Positions 29,498 through 38,831 of a stretch of DNA of 64,000 nt are shown piece by piece; position 1 is the first letter of the stretch; every line of letters begins with the position of its first letter. The DNA is taken from the NCBI GenBank assembly GCA_963739385.1, contig CAVUAI010000040.1:1-64000 (forward strand), read 5' to 3'. Source of the DNA: VAZQ01 sp963739385 (GTDB taxonomy: Bacteria; Pseudomonadota; Alphaproteobacteria; Rhizobiales; Xanthobacteraceae). The position numbers were made by a program, and so were the translations under genes. Below the pieces are notes generated by a model. It was not told the DNA's origin and did no database searches. It was given only the letters and a program-made list of their open reading frames with translations.

Positions 29498-31216
29498 CTA
29501 ATCATGATCGTCATGATGGTGATGATGGTGTCCGTGAGCGTGACCATGACCGTGCCCATGGTGATGATCGTGGCTGTGGTGATCATGCTCGTGATGGTGG
29601 ATGCGCTGGTGCGGGCGGCCGCGGCGCGGGTCCTCGCTGAACAGCAGCGACTTGATCGTCACCGGCACGGTGTAGGACGGCATGCGGATGCGGCCGAGAT
29701 CGATATAATCGAAATCGCGCAGCACCACGCCGTCGATCGCCAGGATCTCGCTCGCGACCAGCAGCTCCTCGCGCAGGATCGCCCCCAATGTCTGCGCGAT
29801 GTCGCCGTCGAGCATGATGTAAAGCGGCTTCTTGCGCTCGATCGTGGTGGCAAGTCCATGGCGAATGCCCTCGGCGAACGCAAGAATGCGTTCGTAGGAC
29901 GGCGCGCCGAGCCAGCGCAGTGCCAGCGCCACCTCGCCTTCGCCTTCCACCAGATCGAAGGCGGTGAAGTGGGCGCGGATCGCCTTTGCGAGCGCATGGG
30001 AATCGATGACGTCCCCGCAGACATACGAAGGCTGCAGCACCTGTAGATTGCGCCGCGGCAGCAGCTCTCCCGGTTTCGAGATGTAGCTGGTATTCCCGCT
30101 GAGCTGGACACTGTATTCGGAGGCGCCAAGCGCGGTCGCGCGGATGCATTCCCCGGCCGGCAGCAGCGGCCATGGCAGCACGCCGGAATCGAGCCGCTTG
30201 CGGATGGCGCGGCCAAGACGGCGTCCCAGGTCGCCGAAGTCGCGGTCTTCGCGGCCGTAGACGTATTCGCCGACCCCGCCCGAAAACATGATGCCATCGA
30301 TGGCGCCGAGGTCGGCGATCGGATCGGTCAGATAGAGGTGCTCGACCGCGTGCGGCACCGGGCGCTGCGTGAGCGCCGCCACCAGCAGACCCGCCATGTT
30401 GTCCGCGACCTTGTCGAGCTGCGAGGGCGAGAGCACGTCCCCGCGCGACCAGTAGAAGCCCGCCTCGCGGGCGTGGAATTTTCCTGCCGGATCGAGCCGC
30501 ACGATGCGCCCGATCTCGTCGATCACCTGCAGCCGGCCGCCGATATGCAGCGCGGCGGTCGCGACCACGTCGCCCTTCTCGACGATGCCCAGCTTGGTAG
30601 TGCCGCCGCCGATGTCGACATTGAGGATGCGCTTGCCCTCATCGTAGGAAACCTTCGACGCGCCCGAGCCATAGGCCGCCAGCATCGACTCCATGTGGTG
30701 CCCGGCGGTGGCGGTGACGAAATCGCCGCGCTGCTCCGCCAGCAGGCCGGCGATCGCCTGCGCGTTCTCGCGCCGCAGCGCCTCGCCCGTGAGGATGACC
30801 ACGCCGGTATCGATGTCCTCGGGCCTTACCTGTGCCGCGGCGTAGGCGTGGTCGATGATGGCGCCGAGCGCGGCATCGTCGATGCGCTGGTCGCTGGCAT
30901 AAGGTGTCAGCGCCACCGGCGACTGGAACAAGGTTTCCCGCGAGACGACGTAATAGCGGCTGGTGAGGTCCTCGCCATAGCGGCGTAGGTTGATGCGCGA
31001 GAAGATGACCTGCGTGCCGGATGATCCGATGTCGATCCCCACGGTCACCAGCGTGACGTGGTCCTGGATCCAGATCGGATTCTCTTCCAGCGGCCCGTCG
31101 GCGTCGAACTCGAAATGATCGTGGTCGTGGTCGGCGTCGCCGTCGTGCTCGTGCACGAAATCCTGGCCGAGGAGGTGGTCGGAGAGCGTATGGCTTTGCT
31201 TCTTGTCGTCGGCCAT
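29498..31216 (-). CDS. eutA: EutA-like reactivating ATPase with His-rich ends
   Basis: A 572-residue protein of the EutA family. In enterobacteria EutA uses ATP to swap damaged B12 out of ethanolamine ammonia-lyase. The actin-like ATPase motifs are clear: TVGIDIGSSGTQVIFSR (about 58-74), TAGHHMES, LNVDIGGGTTKLGI and MFSGGVGEYV, and the family end YIDLGRIRMPSYTVPVTIKS. Unlike known EutA it has an acidic His-Asp N-terminal extension of about 54 residues and a C-terminal tail of 45 residues (528-572) in which 22 are His. These ends probably bind divalent metal. No eutB or eutC is present. It heads an operon with an ABC permease, ATPase and bicupin, divergent from the ThDP enzyme at 31418. Family assignment is strong, role unknown. 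Confidence 0.85.
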   Translation of the reverse strand: MADDKKQSHTLSDHLLGQDFVHEHDGDADHDHDHFEFDADGPLEENPIWIQDHVTLVTVGIDIGSSGTQVIFSRINLRRYGEDLTSRYYVVSRETLFQSPVALTPYASDQRIDDAALGAIIDHAYAAAQVRPEDIDTGVVILTGEALRRENAQAIAGLLAEQRGDFVTATAGHHMESMLAAYGSGASKVSYDEGKRILNVDIGGGTTKLGIVEKGDVVATAALHIGGRLQVIDEIGRIVRLDPAGKFHAREAGFYWSRGDVLSPSQLDKVADNMAGLLVAALTQRPVPHAVEHLYLTDPIADLGAIDGIMFSGGVGEYVYGREDRDFGDLGRRLGRAIRKRLDSGVLPWPLLPAGECIRATALGASEYSVQLSGNTSYISKPGELLPRRNLQVLQPSYVCGDVIDSHALAKAIRAHFTAFDLVEGEGEVALALRWLGAPSYERILAFAEGIRHGLATTIERKKPLYIMLDGDIAQTLGAILREELLVASEILAIDGVVLRDFDYIDLGRIRMPSYTVPVTIKSLLFSEDPRRGRPHQRIHHHEHDHHSHDHHHGHGHGHAHGHHHHHHDDHD

Positions 31217-31417
31217 TCACACCTGCTCCCTGCAACACGCAACGCTCGCTCGCGCTTTGCGCTGTTATGGCACGGCCGATTTGCCATGGTCAAAATGCGA
31301 GCGGGATGAACGAGATCATCGCGGTCCGCCGGGCCAGCCGGGCGCCGCGACAAGGCCCCTTCGCTTCATTGACAGACCCCGCGTGGGCCGTCACCTTGCA
31401 ACGCCCAATCCCACCGA

Positions 31418-33140
31418 ATGGATGTGACCGTGACCGACCCCAAGACCCACAACGGCATGGCGGCCGAAGCCTATATCGCGCGGCTCGGCGAGCGCGGCAT
31501 CGAGTACGTGTTCGCCAATGCCGGGACGGATTTTGCCCCGATCGTGGAAGCGCTGGCGCATACCAAGGGCGCCAAGGTCCCGCGTTTCATGACCGTTCCG
31601 CACGAAAACGTCGCCATGGCGATGGCGCACGGCTATTACCGCATCGCCGGCAAGCCGGCCGCGGTCATGGTGCATGTCACCGTCGGCACGGCGAATGCGA
31701 TCAACGGCATCATCAATGCCGCGCGCGACAACATCCCGGTGCTGCTCGCCGCCGGCCGCACGCCGCTCACCGAGACCGGCAGCATCGCCTCGCGCAACCG
31801 GCCGATCCACTGGGGCCAGGAGGCCTTCGACCAGGGCGGCATGCTGCGCGAATACGTCAAGTGGGACTACGAGCTGCGCGGCGGCCAGCCGGTCGAGGCC
31901 GTGGTCGACCGCGCGCTCGACATCGCCATGAGCGAGCCGCGCGGCCCGGTCTACCTTACATTGCCGCGCGAGGTTCTCACCGCGCCCGGCGCCAAACCGC
32001 GGCGCGACACCGTGCGGCCGCTCGGCGCCAGCGCGCCGGAGCCGGCGCGCGCCGCGATCGAAGAGGCGGTGCAGCTTATCGCCCGAGCCGAGTTTCCGCT
32101 GATCGTGACCTCGAGCAGCGGGCGCGTGCCGGCGGCGGTCGGCGCGCTGGCCGCGCTCGCCGAGCAATTCGCCTTACCGGTGGTGCAGGCTGAAGCGCGC
32201 GACATGAACCTGCCGACCGACCATCCCATGCACCTCGGCCACGATCCCGGCGCGTTTCTGCCCAAGGCCGACGTGGTGATCGTCATCGACAGCGTGGTGC
32301 CGTGGATGCCGCGCAACCACCAACCGCGCAAGGACGCCAAGGTCATCCACATCTCCGCCGACCCGCTCGAGACCCGCTATCCATTCCGCGAGCTCGAGGC
32401 AGACCTGCTGATCACGGGTTCCTCGCTCGCCGCCATGATCATGCTGCGCGAAAGCCTGGGCGAGGCGATGAAGGGCAAGAAGACCGCGATCGAGAGCCGG
32501 CGCAAGGCGCTCGCTGCCATGCGCGACGAGATCGACGCCAGGCGCCGCAAGCTGATCGAGACGGTGAAGGATCAGACCCCGATCCATCCGGCCTGGCTCG
32601 CCGCCTGCATCAACCAGGTGAAGTCGGAAGATGCCATCGTCATCAGCGAATTGGGCGCGCCGCTGCCCATTCTCAATCTCACCAAGCCATCGACGTTCAT
32701 GGGCGGGCTTCTGTCCGGCGGGCTCGGATTCGGTCTTGGCGCCGGGCTCGGCGCCAAGCTCGCCGCGCCGGAGCGCGAGGTCATCGTCACCGTCGGCGAC
32801 GGCTCCTACATGTTCGGCAATCCGGTGCCGTATCATTACGTCGCGCGCGCCGAGCAGCTGCCGACCCTGACCGTGGTCGCCAACAACCAGTCCTGGCTCG
32901 CGGTGCGGCAGTCGACCCTCGACGTCTTTCCCGACGGCCATGCCGCCAAGGCCAACGTGATGGCGCTCACCGAGCTCAAGCCATCGCCCGAGTACGAGAA
33001 GGTGGTCGAGATTCTGCGGCGGCCGCGGCGAGAAGGTCGAAGGTCCGGGCGATCTCGTGCCGGCGCTGCGGCGCGGCCTGGAGGCGGTACACGCGGGGAC
33101 GCCGGTCACGCTCAACGTGCAGACCCAGGCGCGCAGATAG
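31418..33140 (+). pseudogene. ThDP-dependent enzyme (acetolactate synthase/decarboxylase-like) 1, frameshifted near the 3' end
   Basis: A thiamine-diphosphate enzyme of the acetolactate synthase-benzoylformate decarboxylase superfamily; the reaction is probably decarboxylation or carboligation of a 2-oxo acid. The catalytic Glu is in VPHENVAMAMAHGYYR (Glu63) and the ThDP/Mg site is TVGDGSYMFGNPVPY to VVANNQSW. At about 33008-33016 (GAGATTCTGC) the frame shifts. Removing one base gives GGRGEKVEGPGDLVPALRR and a stop at 33140, about 573 residues. The uncorrected frame runs to 33238 and would overlap the convergent TctC gene, which argues for the correction. It is divergent from eutA and shares VKWDY with the second ThDP enzyme at 41199. 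Confidence 0.82.
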
Positions 33141-33213
33141 CAAACTTTCGATCGGGTCACGGATCGCGCCACGTCCGCCTGAAGCGTGATTCCCGGCCCA
33201 GTTTTGACGCCGC

Positions 33214-34296
33214 TTACTTCGGCAAATTCTTCATGTAGTCGAGCAGGAATGCCCTGACCTCCGGCCGCACGCTGAGCGCGGTCTGCGCCACCGCCGGAGT
33301 GTCGGGCCCGGCCGCCCACAGCGGCACGAAGCCGAAGACATTTTCCGCCTCCTGCGCATAGGCCTTGTCGCCGTTGACCCGCGTGATCGCCGCGCGCAGC
33401 GCCTCGACTGCGGCCTGCGGCGCATCAGGCGGCATGACGATCACGCGCTGGATGATGCCGTCGGCGCTGATGATGGCCTTGTAGATCTCCCAGAACTGGC
33501 CCGACGGCATCGTGCCCCTGATCTTCTGGTAGAGCTCGTGATAGGTGAGGATCGGCAAGCCCTTGACCGCATCCGGAACGAAGAAGTCTTTGCCGTCGTA
33601 GCCGGCATCATAGAAAATCGGGATCGCCTGTCCGGTCTTCACCAGGGTCGGATCGACCACGCTGCGGTAGCTCGGCGGCGATTCCGAGAAGAAATTGATC
33701 TCGCCGCGCTGGAACGCCAGTCGTGCCGCCGGGCTCGAGCGATATCCGGTGACGTATTTGAACGGGACGCCGAGCATGTCCATGGCGAGCCGCAGGCGCA
33801 GATCCTTGGGCGTATCAACACTCAGCCCGCCCACAACGAGACCTTTCGCCTTGACGATGTCGGCCGGCTCCTTGAGCCCGGGCGCAATGTCGGTGCGCGC
33901 GAAGTGCACGGTCGTGCCGGGCTGGGTCGCAACGAAGCGGTAGGTCTTGAAGTCGACGCGGAAGCGCTCGGGGTCGAGCGCATACATGAAAGCTGTGCCG
34001 GTGAAATATCCCGCCATGGTGCCGTCGCGCGGCGCCACTTCGCCGAGATACTTGGCGCCGACGATGCCGCCGGCGCCGTCCATGTTCTGCACGACAATGT
34101 TCGGCTGGCCGTCGACATGGCGCGCGAGATGCTTGGCAAACAGGCGGCCCTCAATGTCGGTCGGCCCGCCGGGGGCGAAGTTGATCAGGATGGTGAGGCG
34201 CTTGCCGCTATAGAAGTCGTCGGCGGCGGCATTGGTGGCGGCGAGCGCCAGGGCGACACCGGCTGCGAAGGCGGCGCGGCGCATGGGCATCCTCAC
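33214..34296 (-). CDS. TctC/Bug-family solute-binding protein 1
   Basis: A 360-residue periplasmic binding protein of the tripartite tricarboxylate transporter family. The signal peptide ends after ATNAAA; then come the family strands LTILINFAPGGPTDIEGRLF and VVQNMDGAGGIVGAKYLGEV. These proteins bind di- and tricarboxylates or aromatic acids. It overlaps the start region of its upstream neighbour by four bases (34293-34296), so the two TctC genes are co-translated. No tctA or tctB membrane gene is in the window, as is usual for Bug proteins, which often stand alone. Confidence 0.88.
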   Translation of the reverse strand: MRMPMRRAAFAAGVALALAATNAAADDFYSGKRLTILINFAPGGPTDIEGRLFAKHLARHVDGQPNIVVQNMDGAGGIVGAKYLGEVAPRDGTMAGYFTGTAFMYALDPERFRVDFKTYRFVATQPGTTVHFARTDIAPGLKEPADIVKAKGLVVGGLSVDTPKDLRLRLAMDMLGVPFKYVTGYRSSPAARLAFQRGEINFFSESPPSYRSVVDPTLVKTGQAIPIFYDAGYDGKDFFVPDAVKGLPILTYHELYQKIRGTMPSGQFWEIYKAIISADGIIQRVIVMPPDAPQAAVEALRAAITRVNGDKAYAQEAENVFGFVPLWAAGPDTPAVAQTALSVRPEVRAFLLDYMKNLPK

Positions 34297-35372
34297 CGTT
34301 TCGGGTTCTTGATGTAGTCGGCCACGAACTGCCGGATCTCGGGCTTGACCTCGAGCCGTTTGCGCACTTGCTGGTTGATATCAGGGCCGGTCTCGTAGTG
34401 GGGCACGAACTGGATCGTCTTCATCGCCTCTTCGGCATAGTCCTTGTCGTTGTTGAGGCGCGCGATCGCCAGCCGCAGCGCGTCGACCGCCGCCTGCGGC
34501 GAGCCCGGTGGCATGACGATCAGGCGCAGCATCGCCGAATCGATCGCGAGGTTGGCGCGATAGACATCCCAAAGCAGACCGGACGGCATGGTGCCTCTGA
34601 GCTGTCTGTAGAACTCGGGGAACGGCAGCGCCGGCGAGCCTTCCATCACCCTGGGCGCGCTGAAATTCGTGCCGTCGTAGTTGGGGTCGTACCAGGTCGG
34701 AACCACCATGCCCTTCTTCGTCATGCTGGGATCGACCACGCTGAAATAAGCCGGCGTCGTCTCCGAGAAGAAATTGATCTCGTTCTGCTGCAGCGCGAGC
34801 CGCGCCGTCGTGTTGCTGCGATAGCCGGTCACGTAGCGATAGGGCAGGCCGAGCATGTCGAGCTGGACACGGATCAATATGTCTTTCGACGAGTCCGCGG
34901 AAAGACCACCGGCCACCAGGCCCTTGGCCTTCATGATGTCGGCTGCAGCCTTGATCCCCGGCTCGGCGTCGGCGCGAACATAATAGACGGCGTTCCCCGG
35001 CTGCGAGGCGATGAACTCGTAGCTCTTGAAGTCGACGCGAAACGTGGTGGGATCGATGACGTAAGGCCACGCCGTAGCGGTGACATAACCGAACATGCTG
35101 CCGTCCTTCGGACCGAGCTCACCGATATAGCCGGCCCCGATCAGGCCACCGGCACCGTCCTTGTTCTGCACGACGATGCTCGGCGCGCCGTCGAGGTGCT
35201 TGACGAGGTGTTTGGCGAGCAGGCGCCCCTCGATGTCGCTCGGACCTCCGGCGGCGAAGTTGATCAATAGATTGAGGCGCTTGTTCTTGTAGAACGGATC
35301 CTCGGCGTACGCCCTCGGCGCCGCGACTGCGAAAAAGGCGCAAAGCGCGATGACGGCGCGCGCGAAGGGCAT
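34293..35372 (-). CDS. TctC/Bug-family solute-binding protein 2
   Basis: A 359-residue paralogue of the gene just downstream, with signal peptide (cut after PRAYA) and the same blocks: LLINFAAGGPSDIEGRLLAK, VVQNKDGAGGLIGAGYIGEL and YRYVTGYRSNTTARLALQQN. The two share a long common framework but differ all along, so the tandem pair is old. It is the first gene of the pair and is divergent from ubiD at 35529, with a shared promoter region of about 156 bases. Confidence 0.88.
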   Translation of the reverse strand: MPFARAVIALCAFFAVAAPRAYAEDPFYKNKRLNLLINFAAGGPSDIEGRLLAKHLVKHLDGAPSIVVQNKDGAGGLIGAGYIGELGPKDGSMFGYVTATAWPYVIDPTTFRVDFKSYEFIASQPGNAVYYVRADAEPGIKAAADIMKAKGLVAGGLSADSSKDILIRVQLDMLGLPYRYVTGYRSNTTARLALQQNEINFFSETTPAYFSVVDPSMTKKGMVVPTWYDPNYDGTNFSAPRVMEGSPALPFPEFYRQLRGTMPSGLLWDVYRANLAIDSAMLRLIVMPPGSPQAAVDALRLAIARLNNDKDYAEEAMKTIQFVPHYETGPDINQQVRKRLEVKPEIRQFVADYIKNPKR

Positions 35373-35528
35373 TCGAACCTCCCTCTGGGCCGGCTTGCTC
35401 TCTCCCGGCCTGTTTTGCGCAAGCTTATCCGTCTCTCCGCTGTCGGGGAAGCACGTTGCAAGAGCGTCGCTCTCCTACCACAATGCGGCATCGTGACACG
35501 ACCACGCCGACAATGAACGGGAAGCGCC

Positions 35529-37013
35529 GTGCTGGAAAAAACCGCCAACCAGGCCAACAGCTTCAACGCCTATGACCGGCCGCACGACGACGTGCGCGAG
35601 TTCATCGCGCGCGCCGAGCGCGCGAATGAGATCGTGCGCATCAAGGGTGCGGACTGGAAGCTCGAAATGGGCACGCTGGCCGAGATCGTGAACCACGCGC
35701 GGCCGGAGCCGCCGGCCATCCTGTTCGAGGACGTACCCGGCTATCCCAAGGGCATGCGGCTGCTTTCCGGCGCGACAAATTCGTCGAAGCGGCTGGCGAT
35801 CACGCTCGGCCTGCCGGTACCCGGCAATCCGCTCGACGTGGTGCGCGCCTATCGCGACCGCATGAAGACGCACCGTCCGATCCCGCCCAGGACGGTGGCG
35901 ACTGGGCCGGTGTTCGAAAACATCGACCGCGACGGCAAGGTGGACGTGTTGAAATTCCCGGTGCCGTTCCTGCACGAGCACGACGGCGGCCGCTATATCG
36001 GCACCGACGATCTCGTGATCATGCGCGATCCGGAGGAAAACTGGGTCAACTGCGCGACCTATCGCGCGATGGTGCAGGACAAGAACCACGTCTCGTTGTG
36101 GATCTCGCCGGGCAAGCACGGCCGGCAGATTCGCGAGAAATACTTCCGCGCCGGAAAGCCGTGTCCGGTGCTGATCTCCTGCGGGCATGATCCGTTGCTG
36201 TTCCTCGCCGGCGGCAACGAGCTCAAATTCGGCCTCTCCGAGTACGACTATGCCGGCGGCCACCGCGGCGAGCCCTACGACATCGTGTTGAGTGAGCTGC
36301 ACGGCCTGCCGATGCCGGCCCATGCCGAGATCGTGCTCGAGGGCGAGCTGATCGAAACCGTCAAGGCGAAGGAAGGACCGTTCGGCGAGTTCACCGGCTA
36401 TTACGCCTCGAGCCCGAGCGAGCAGCCGGTGGTGGAGGTCAAGCGCGTCTATTACCGCAATGATCCGATCCTCGGCATCGCCTCGCCGATGCGCCCGCCG
36501 TCGGACTTCTCGTTCAGCAAATGCGTGATGAAGGCGGGCATGATCTGGGACGAGGTCGAGCGCGCGGGCCTTTCAGGGGTCGCCGGCGTGTGGGTGCACG
36601 AGTTCGGCGGCGCGCGCATGTTCAACGTCATCGCCATCAAGCAGGCCTATCCCGGCCACGCCCGCCAGGCCGGCCTGCTCGCGGCCGGCTGCCAGTCGGC
36701 ATCGTATCTCGGCCGCTTCGTCGTGGTGGTGGATGAGGACGTCGATCCGACCGACCTGTTCGACGTGATGTGGGCGATGTGCACGCGCTGCGATCCCGCA
36801 AACGACATCGAATTCGTGCGCCGCGCCTGGAGCGGCCCGCTCGATCCCTTGCTGGACAAATCGAGCTCGACCAACTCACGCGCCATCATCGACGCGTGCC
36901 GGCCCTTCGAGCGCCTGAAGGACTTTCCCATGGTGGCGCGCGCGAGCCCGGAGCTGCGACAGAAGGTCAAGGACAAGTTTGCCGATCTTCTCAGCAAGAT
37001 CGGATGCGCATAG
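35529..37013 (+). CDS. ubiD: UbiD-family decarboxylase
   Basis: A 494-residue prenylated-FMN-dependent (de)carboxylase of the UbiD family, which acts on aromatic or alpha,beta-unsaturated acids. The active-site triad matches: Arg179 in CATYRAMVQDKNH, Glu282 and Glu287 in KEGPFGEFTGYY. The C-terminal part SASYLGRFVVVVDEDVDPTD is typical. No ubiX (the flavin prenyltransferase needed to make the cofactor) is in the window. The gene is unlikely to be the ubiquinone-pathway enzyme because it sits among TctC, ThDP-enzyme, aldolase and cupin genes; that points to a catabolic role. The symbol names the family only. Confidence 0.87.
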   Translation: MLEKTANQANSFNAYDRPHDDVREFIARAERANEIVRIKGADWKLEMGTLAEIVNHARPEPPAILFEDVPGYPKGMRLLSGATNSSKRLAITLGLPVPGNPLDVVRAYRDRMKTHRPIPPRTVATGPVFENIDRDGKVDVLKFPVPFLHEHDGGRYIGTDDLVIMRDPEENWVNCATYRAMVQDKNHVSLWISPGKHGRQIREKYFRAGKPCPVLISCGHDPLLFLAGGNELKFGLSEYDYAGGHRGEPYDIVLSELHGLPMPAHAEIVLEGELIETVKAKEGPFGEFTGYYASSPSEQPVVEVKRVYYRNDPILGIASPMRPPSDFSFSKCVMKAGMIWDEVERAGLSGVAGVWVHEFGGARMFNVIAIKQAYPGHARQAGLLAAGCQSASYLGRFVVVVDEDVDPTDLFDVMWAMCTRCDPANDIEFVRRAWSGPLDPLLDKSSSTNSRAIIDACRPFERLKDFPMVARASPELRQKVKDKFADLLSKIGCA

Positions 37014-37044
37014 CGGGAATGTTGGTGCCGCCGCCGACCCCCGC

Positions 37045-37156
37045 TGTCATCATCCGCGAAAGCGGATGATCCAGTAACCACGCAACAAGGATGTGGCACG
37101 CTGGCCGCGTCAGCGCTTGCAGTGATGACTGAATGCCCGCTTTCGCGGGCATGACA
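37045..37156. repeat. Dispersed 112-116-base element, copy B
   Basis: Ends TGTCAT and ATGACA as in the copy at 25241. The left hairpin is CATCCGCGAAAGCGGATG followed by GATCCAGTAACCA; the right hairpin is ATGCCCGCTTTCGCGGGCAT. It lies between ubiD and the aldolase gene. The right arm ends 28 bases before the aldolase start. Confidence 0.75.
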
Positions 37157-37183
37157 ATCCCGTCCAACCGAGGAAAACCCTCC

Positions 37184-38051
37184 ATGCCCGATCCATTCGC
37201 GGACCTGCGCCAAGAGCTCGCCGTTGCCAACCGCATTCTCGCCAATGAAGGCATCATCGACGCATTCGGACACATCAGTGCGCGCAATCCGAAGGATCCC
37301 AATCGCTACTTCATCTCCCGGCATCGCGCCTCCGAGCTGGTCGAGCCCTCCGACATTCTGGAGATGACGCTCGAACTCCAAGCCGGTCGAGCCGACCAGC
37401 CTTCGCCTTTACAGCGAGATGGTGATCCACGGCGAAATCTACAAAGTGCGCCCGGACATCAACTCGGTGTGTCACCACCATGCGCCGTCGGTGCTGCCGT
37501 TCTGCGCGACCGGCGTGGAGCTTGTCCCACTCTTTCACCTCGGCGCCACCCTCGGCAGCAAGGTTCCGTTCTGGGACAGCAGGGATGAATTCGGCGACAC
37601 CAATCTCCTGGTGCGCACGCCGGAGGAAGGCGCCTCGCACGCCCGCGCGCTGGGGCCGCATTACATGCTGCTGCTGCGGCGCCACGGCGCGTCGCTTGCC
37701 GGCAAGTCGGTGCGCGAATGCGTTTTCCGTTCGATCTACACGACCCGCAACGCCGAGCTGCAGCTGCGCGCCATGGCGATCGGAACCCCGGGACCGCTAT
37801 CGGCGGGCGAGACCGAGAAATGCGGCGGCCACAATCTCGGCTCGCGCGGAGTCGAGCGTGCGTGGGAATATTGGGTGACGCGGCTGCAGAAGGCGGAAGC
37901 GATGTGGGCCGCCGCAGGCCTCACACGGATGAAGGGTCTCGCCGAGGTCGCGCGGCCGCAGACCGCAGGTCTCCCGCCCACACGCACCGCCCCGCGGCGC
38001 GCCAGCGCAGCCGGTGGAACCGGCAAGCGCGCTGCAAATAAACGGCGATGA
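37184..38051 (+). pseudogene. Class II aldolase/adducin-family protein, frameshifted
   Basis: A zinc aldolase-fold protein of the type that includes fuculose-phosphate aldolase and several decarboxylases or dehydratases. The first part (ATG at 37184, after AGGAAAACCC) has LAVANRILANEGIIDAFGHI and SARNPKDPNRYFISRH. After the break at GAACTC (37373-37378) the other frame gives KPVEPTSLRLYSEMVIHGEI and the metal-ligand region SVCHHHAPSVLPF, then LLLRRHGASLAG with the third His. Deleting one A gives LDSKPVEPTSLRLY, a smooth join, and a protein of about 288 residues with a long Arg/Ala-rich tail. It may cleave the product of the neighbouring decarboxylases. Confidence 0.8.
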
Positions 38052-38266
38052 TTCGTTGCGGATAAATGATCCGTTAATTCCCCGTTAACGGTCGCCGGAG
38101 TTAGAATCGTACCGCTCGCTGGCGGCTGAGTCGGGCCCTGCCGCGGCGGGCGGAAAGCGGCATCAAGGCGGCGGCAGAATTCATCACCGGTAACACGATA
38201 GGCCCGATTGTCGCCAAAAACGGCCGGTACGCGCACGCCCCTTCGGAAGGGAAATGGGAATTGGAA

Positions 38267-38491
38267 ATGCAGACGCGGCGGACCTATCAGGTGCAACATT
38301 GGCCGAACGGCCAGTGGGATCGCGAGTACAACTGGCGAAAGGTGGAAGCGGCCAGCGAGAAAGAGGCTGCGGAAAAAGTGTGCGGCTTGCGGCTGACCAA
38401 CGAAGGCAAGCTCGCCCAGCTTCGCGCCCGTGTCCTGACGTTCGGCAATCTCAAGCAGCGTAGTGCGACGCCCTTCTATGCGGCCGAGTAG
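38267..38491 (+). CDS. Small conserved-looking protein, unknown function
   Basis: A 74-residue hydrophilic protein (MQTRRTYQVQHWPNGQWDRE at its start), rich in Trp, Arg and Glu early on, with a helical middle (AASEKEAAEKVCGLRL). I do not recognise a family. The ATG at 38267 follows a purine-rich GGGAATTGGAA; an in-frame TTG lies at 38261. It stands alone between the aldolase and cupin genes. Regular amino-acid use suggests a real gene. Confidence 0.5.
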   Translation: MQTRRTYQVQHWPNGQWDREYNWRKVEAASEKEAAEKVCGLRLTNEGKLAQLRARVLTFGNLKQRSATPFYAAE

Positions 38492-38831
38492 GCGGCTGCC
38501 GGCGCCAGCAACCCCGCAATCTCCGTGACGGCCGCCTCGGCCTTGTCCACGATCTAGCCTCTGCGCCATCCACTCGCACGGGCGACAGCACGCGCCACCA
38601 AGCGGCGTGCGCCCTGCTGGGCGCGTCTCCGACCTACGAGCAACTGCTGCGACGAGGCCAACCGGCCTCGCTCTTCCGCGCGGCCGAACGCAGGCGCGGG
38701 CGCGCGCTGGACCGAGCGTTGCGCACCCCCACATAATCCCGTAAGGACAAGCGCATTCGGTATCAAAGCTCGCTAGCAACAACGGGCGGCGCGGCTCGCC
38801 CAAGCGCAGCCAATTCGAGGGAGGCGCCGGA
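38492..38831. other. Intergenic region with a hairpin
   Basis: A 340-base stretch before the cupin pair. It contains a perfect stem CGAGGCC/GGCCTCG (38653-38670, loop AACC) with no T-run after it. I see no gene in it. It probably carries the promoter for the cupin-TctC-ThDP group that follows. Confidence 0.4.

Noticed and set aside
29500..29640. A CAT/GAT-rich stretch that looks like a microsatellite
   Set aside because: It is the in-frame coding sequence of the His-rich tail of the EutA-like protein, with mixed codons, not a simple repeat.
33141..33238. A 40-residue extension of ThDP enzyme 1
   Set aside because: It is out of frame with the conserved C-terminus and would overlap the convergent TctC gene; the corrected frame stops at 33140.
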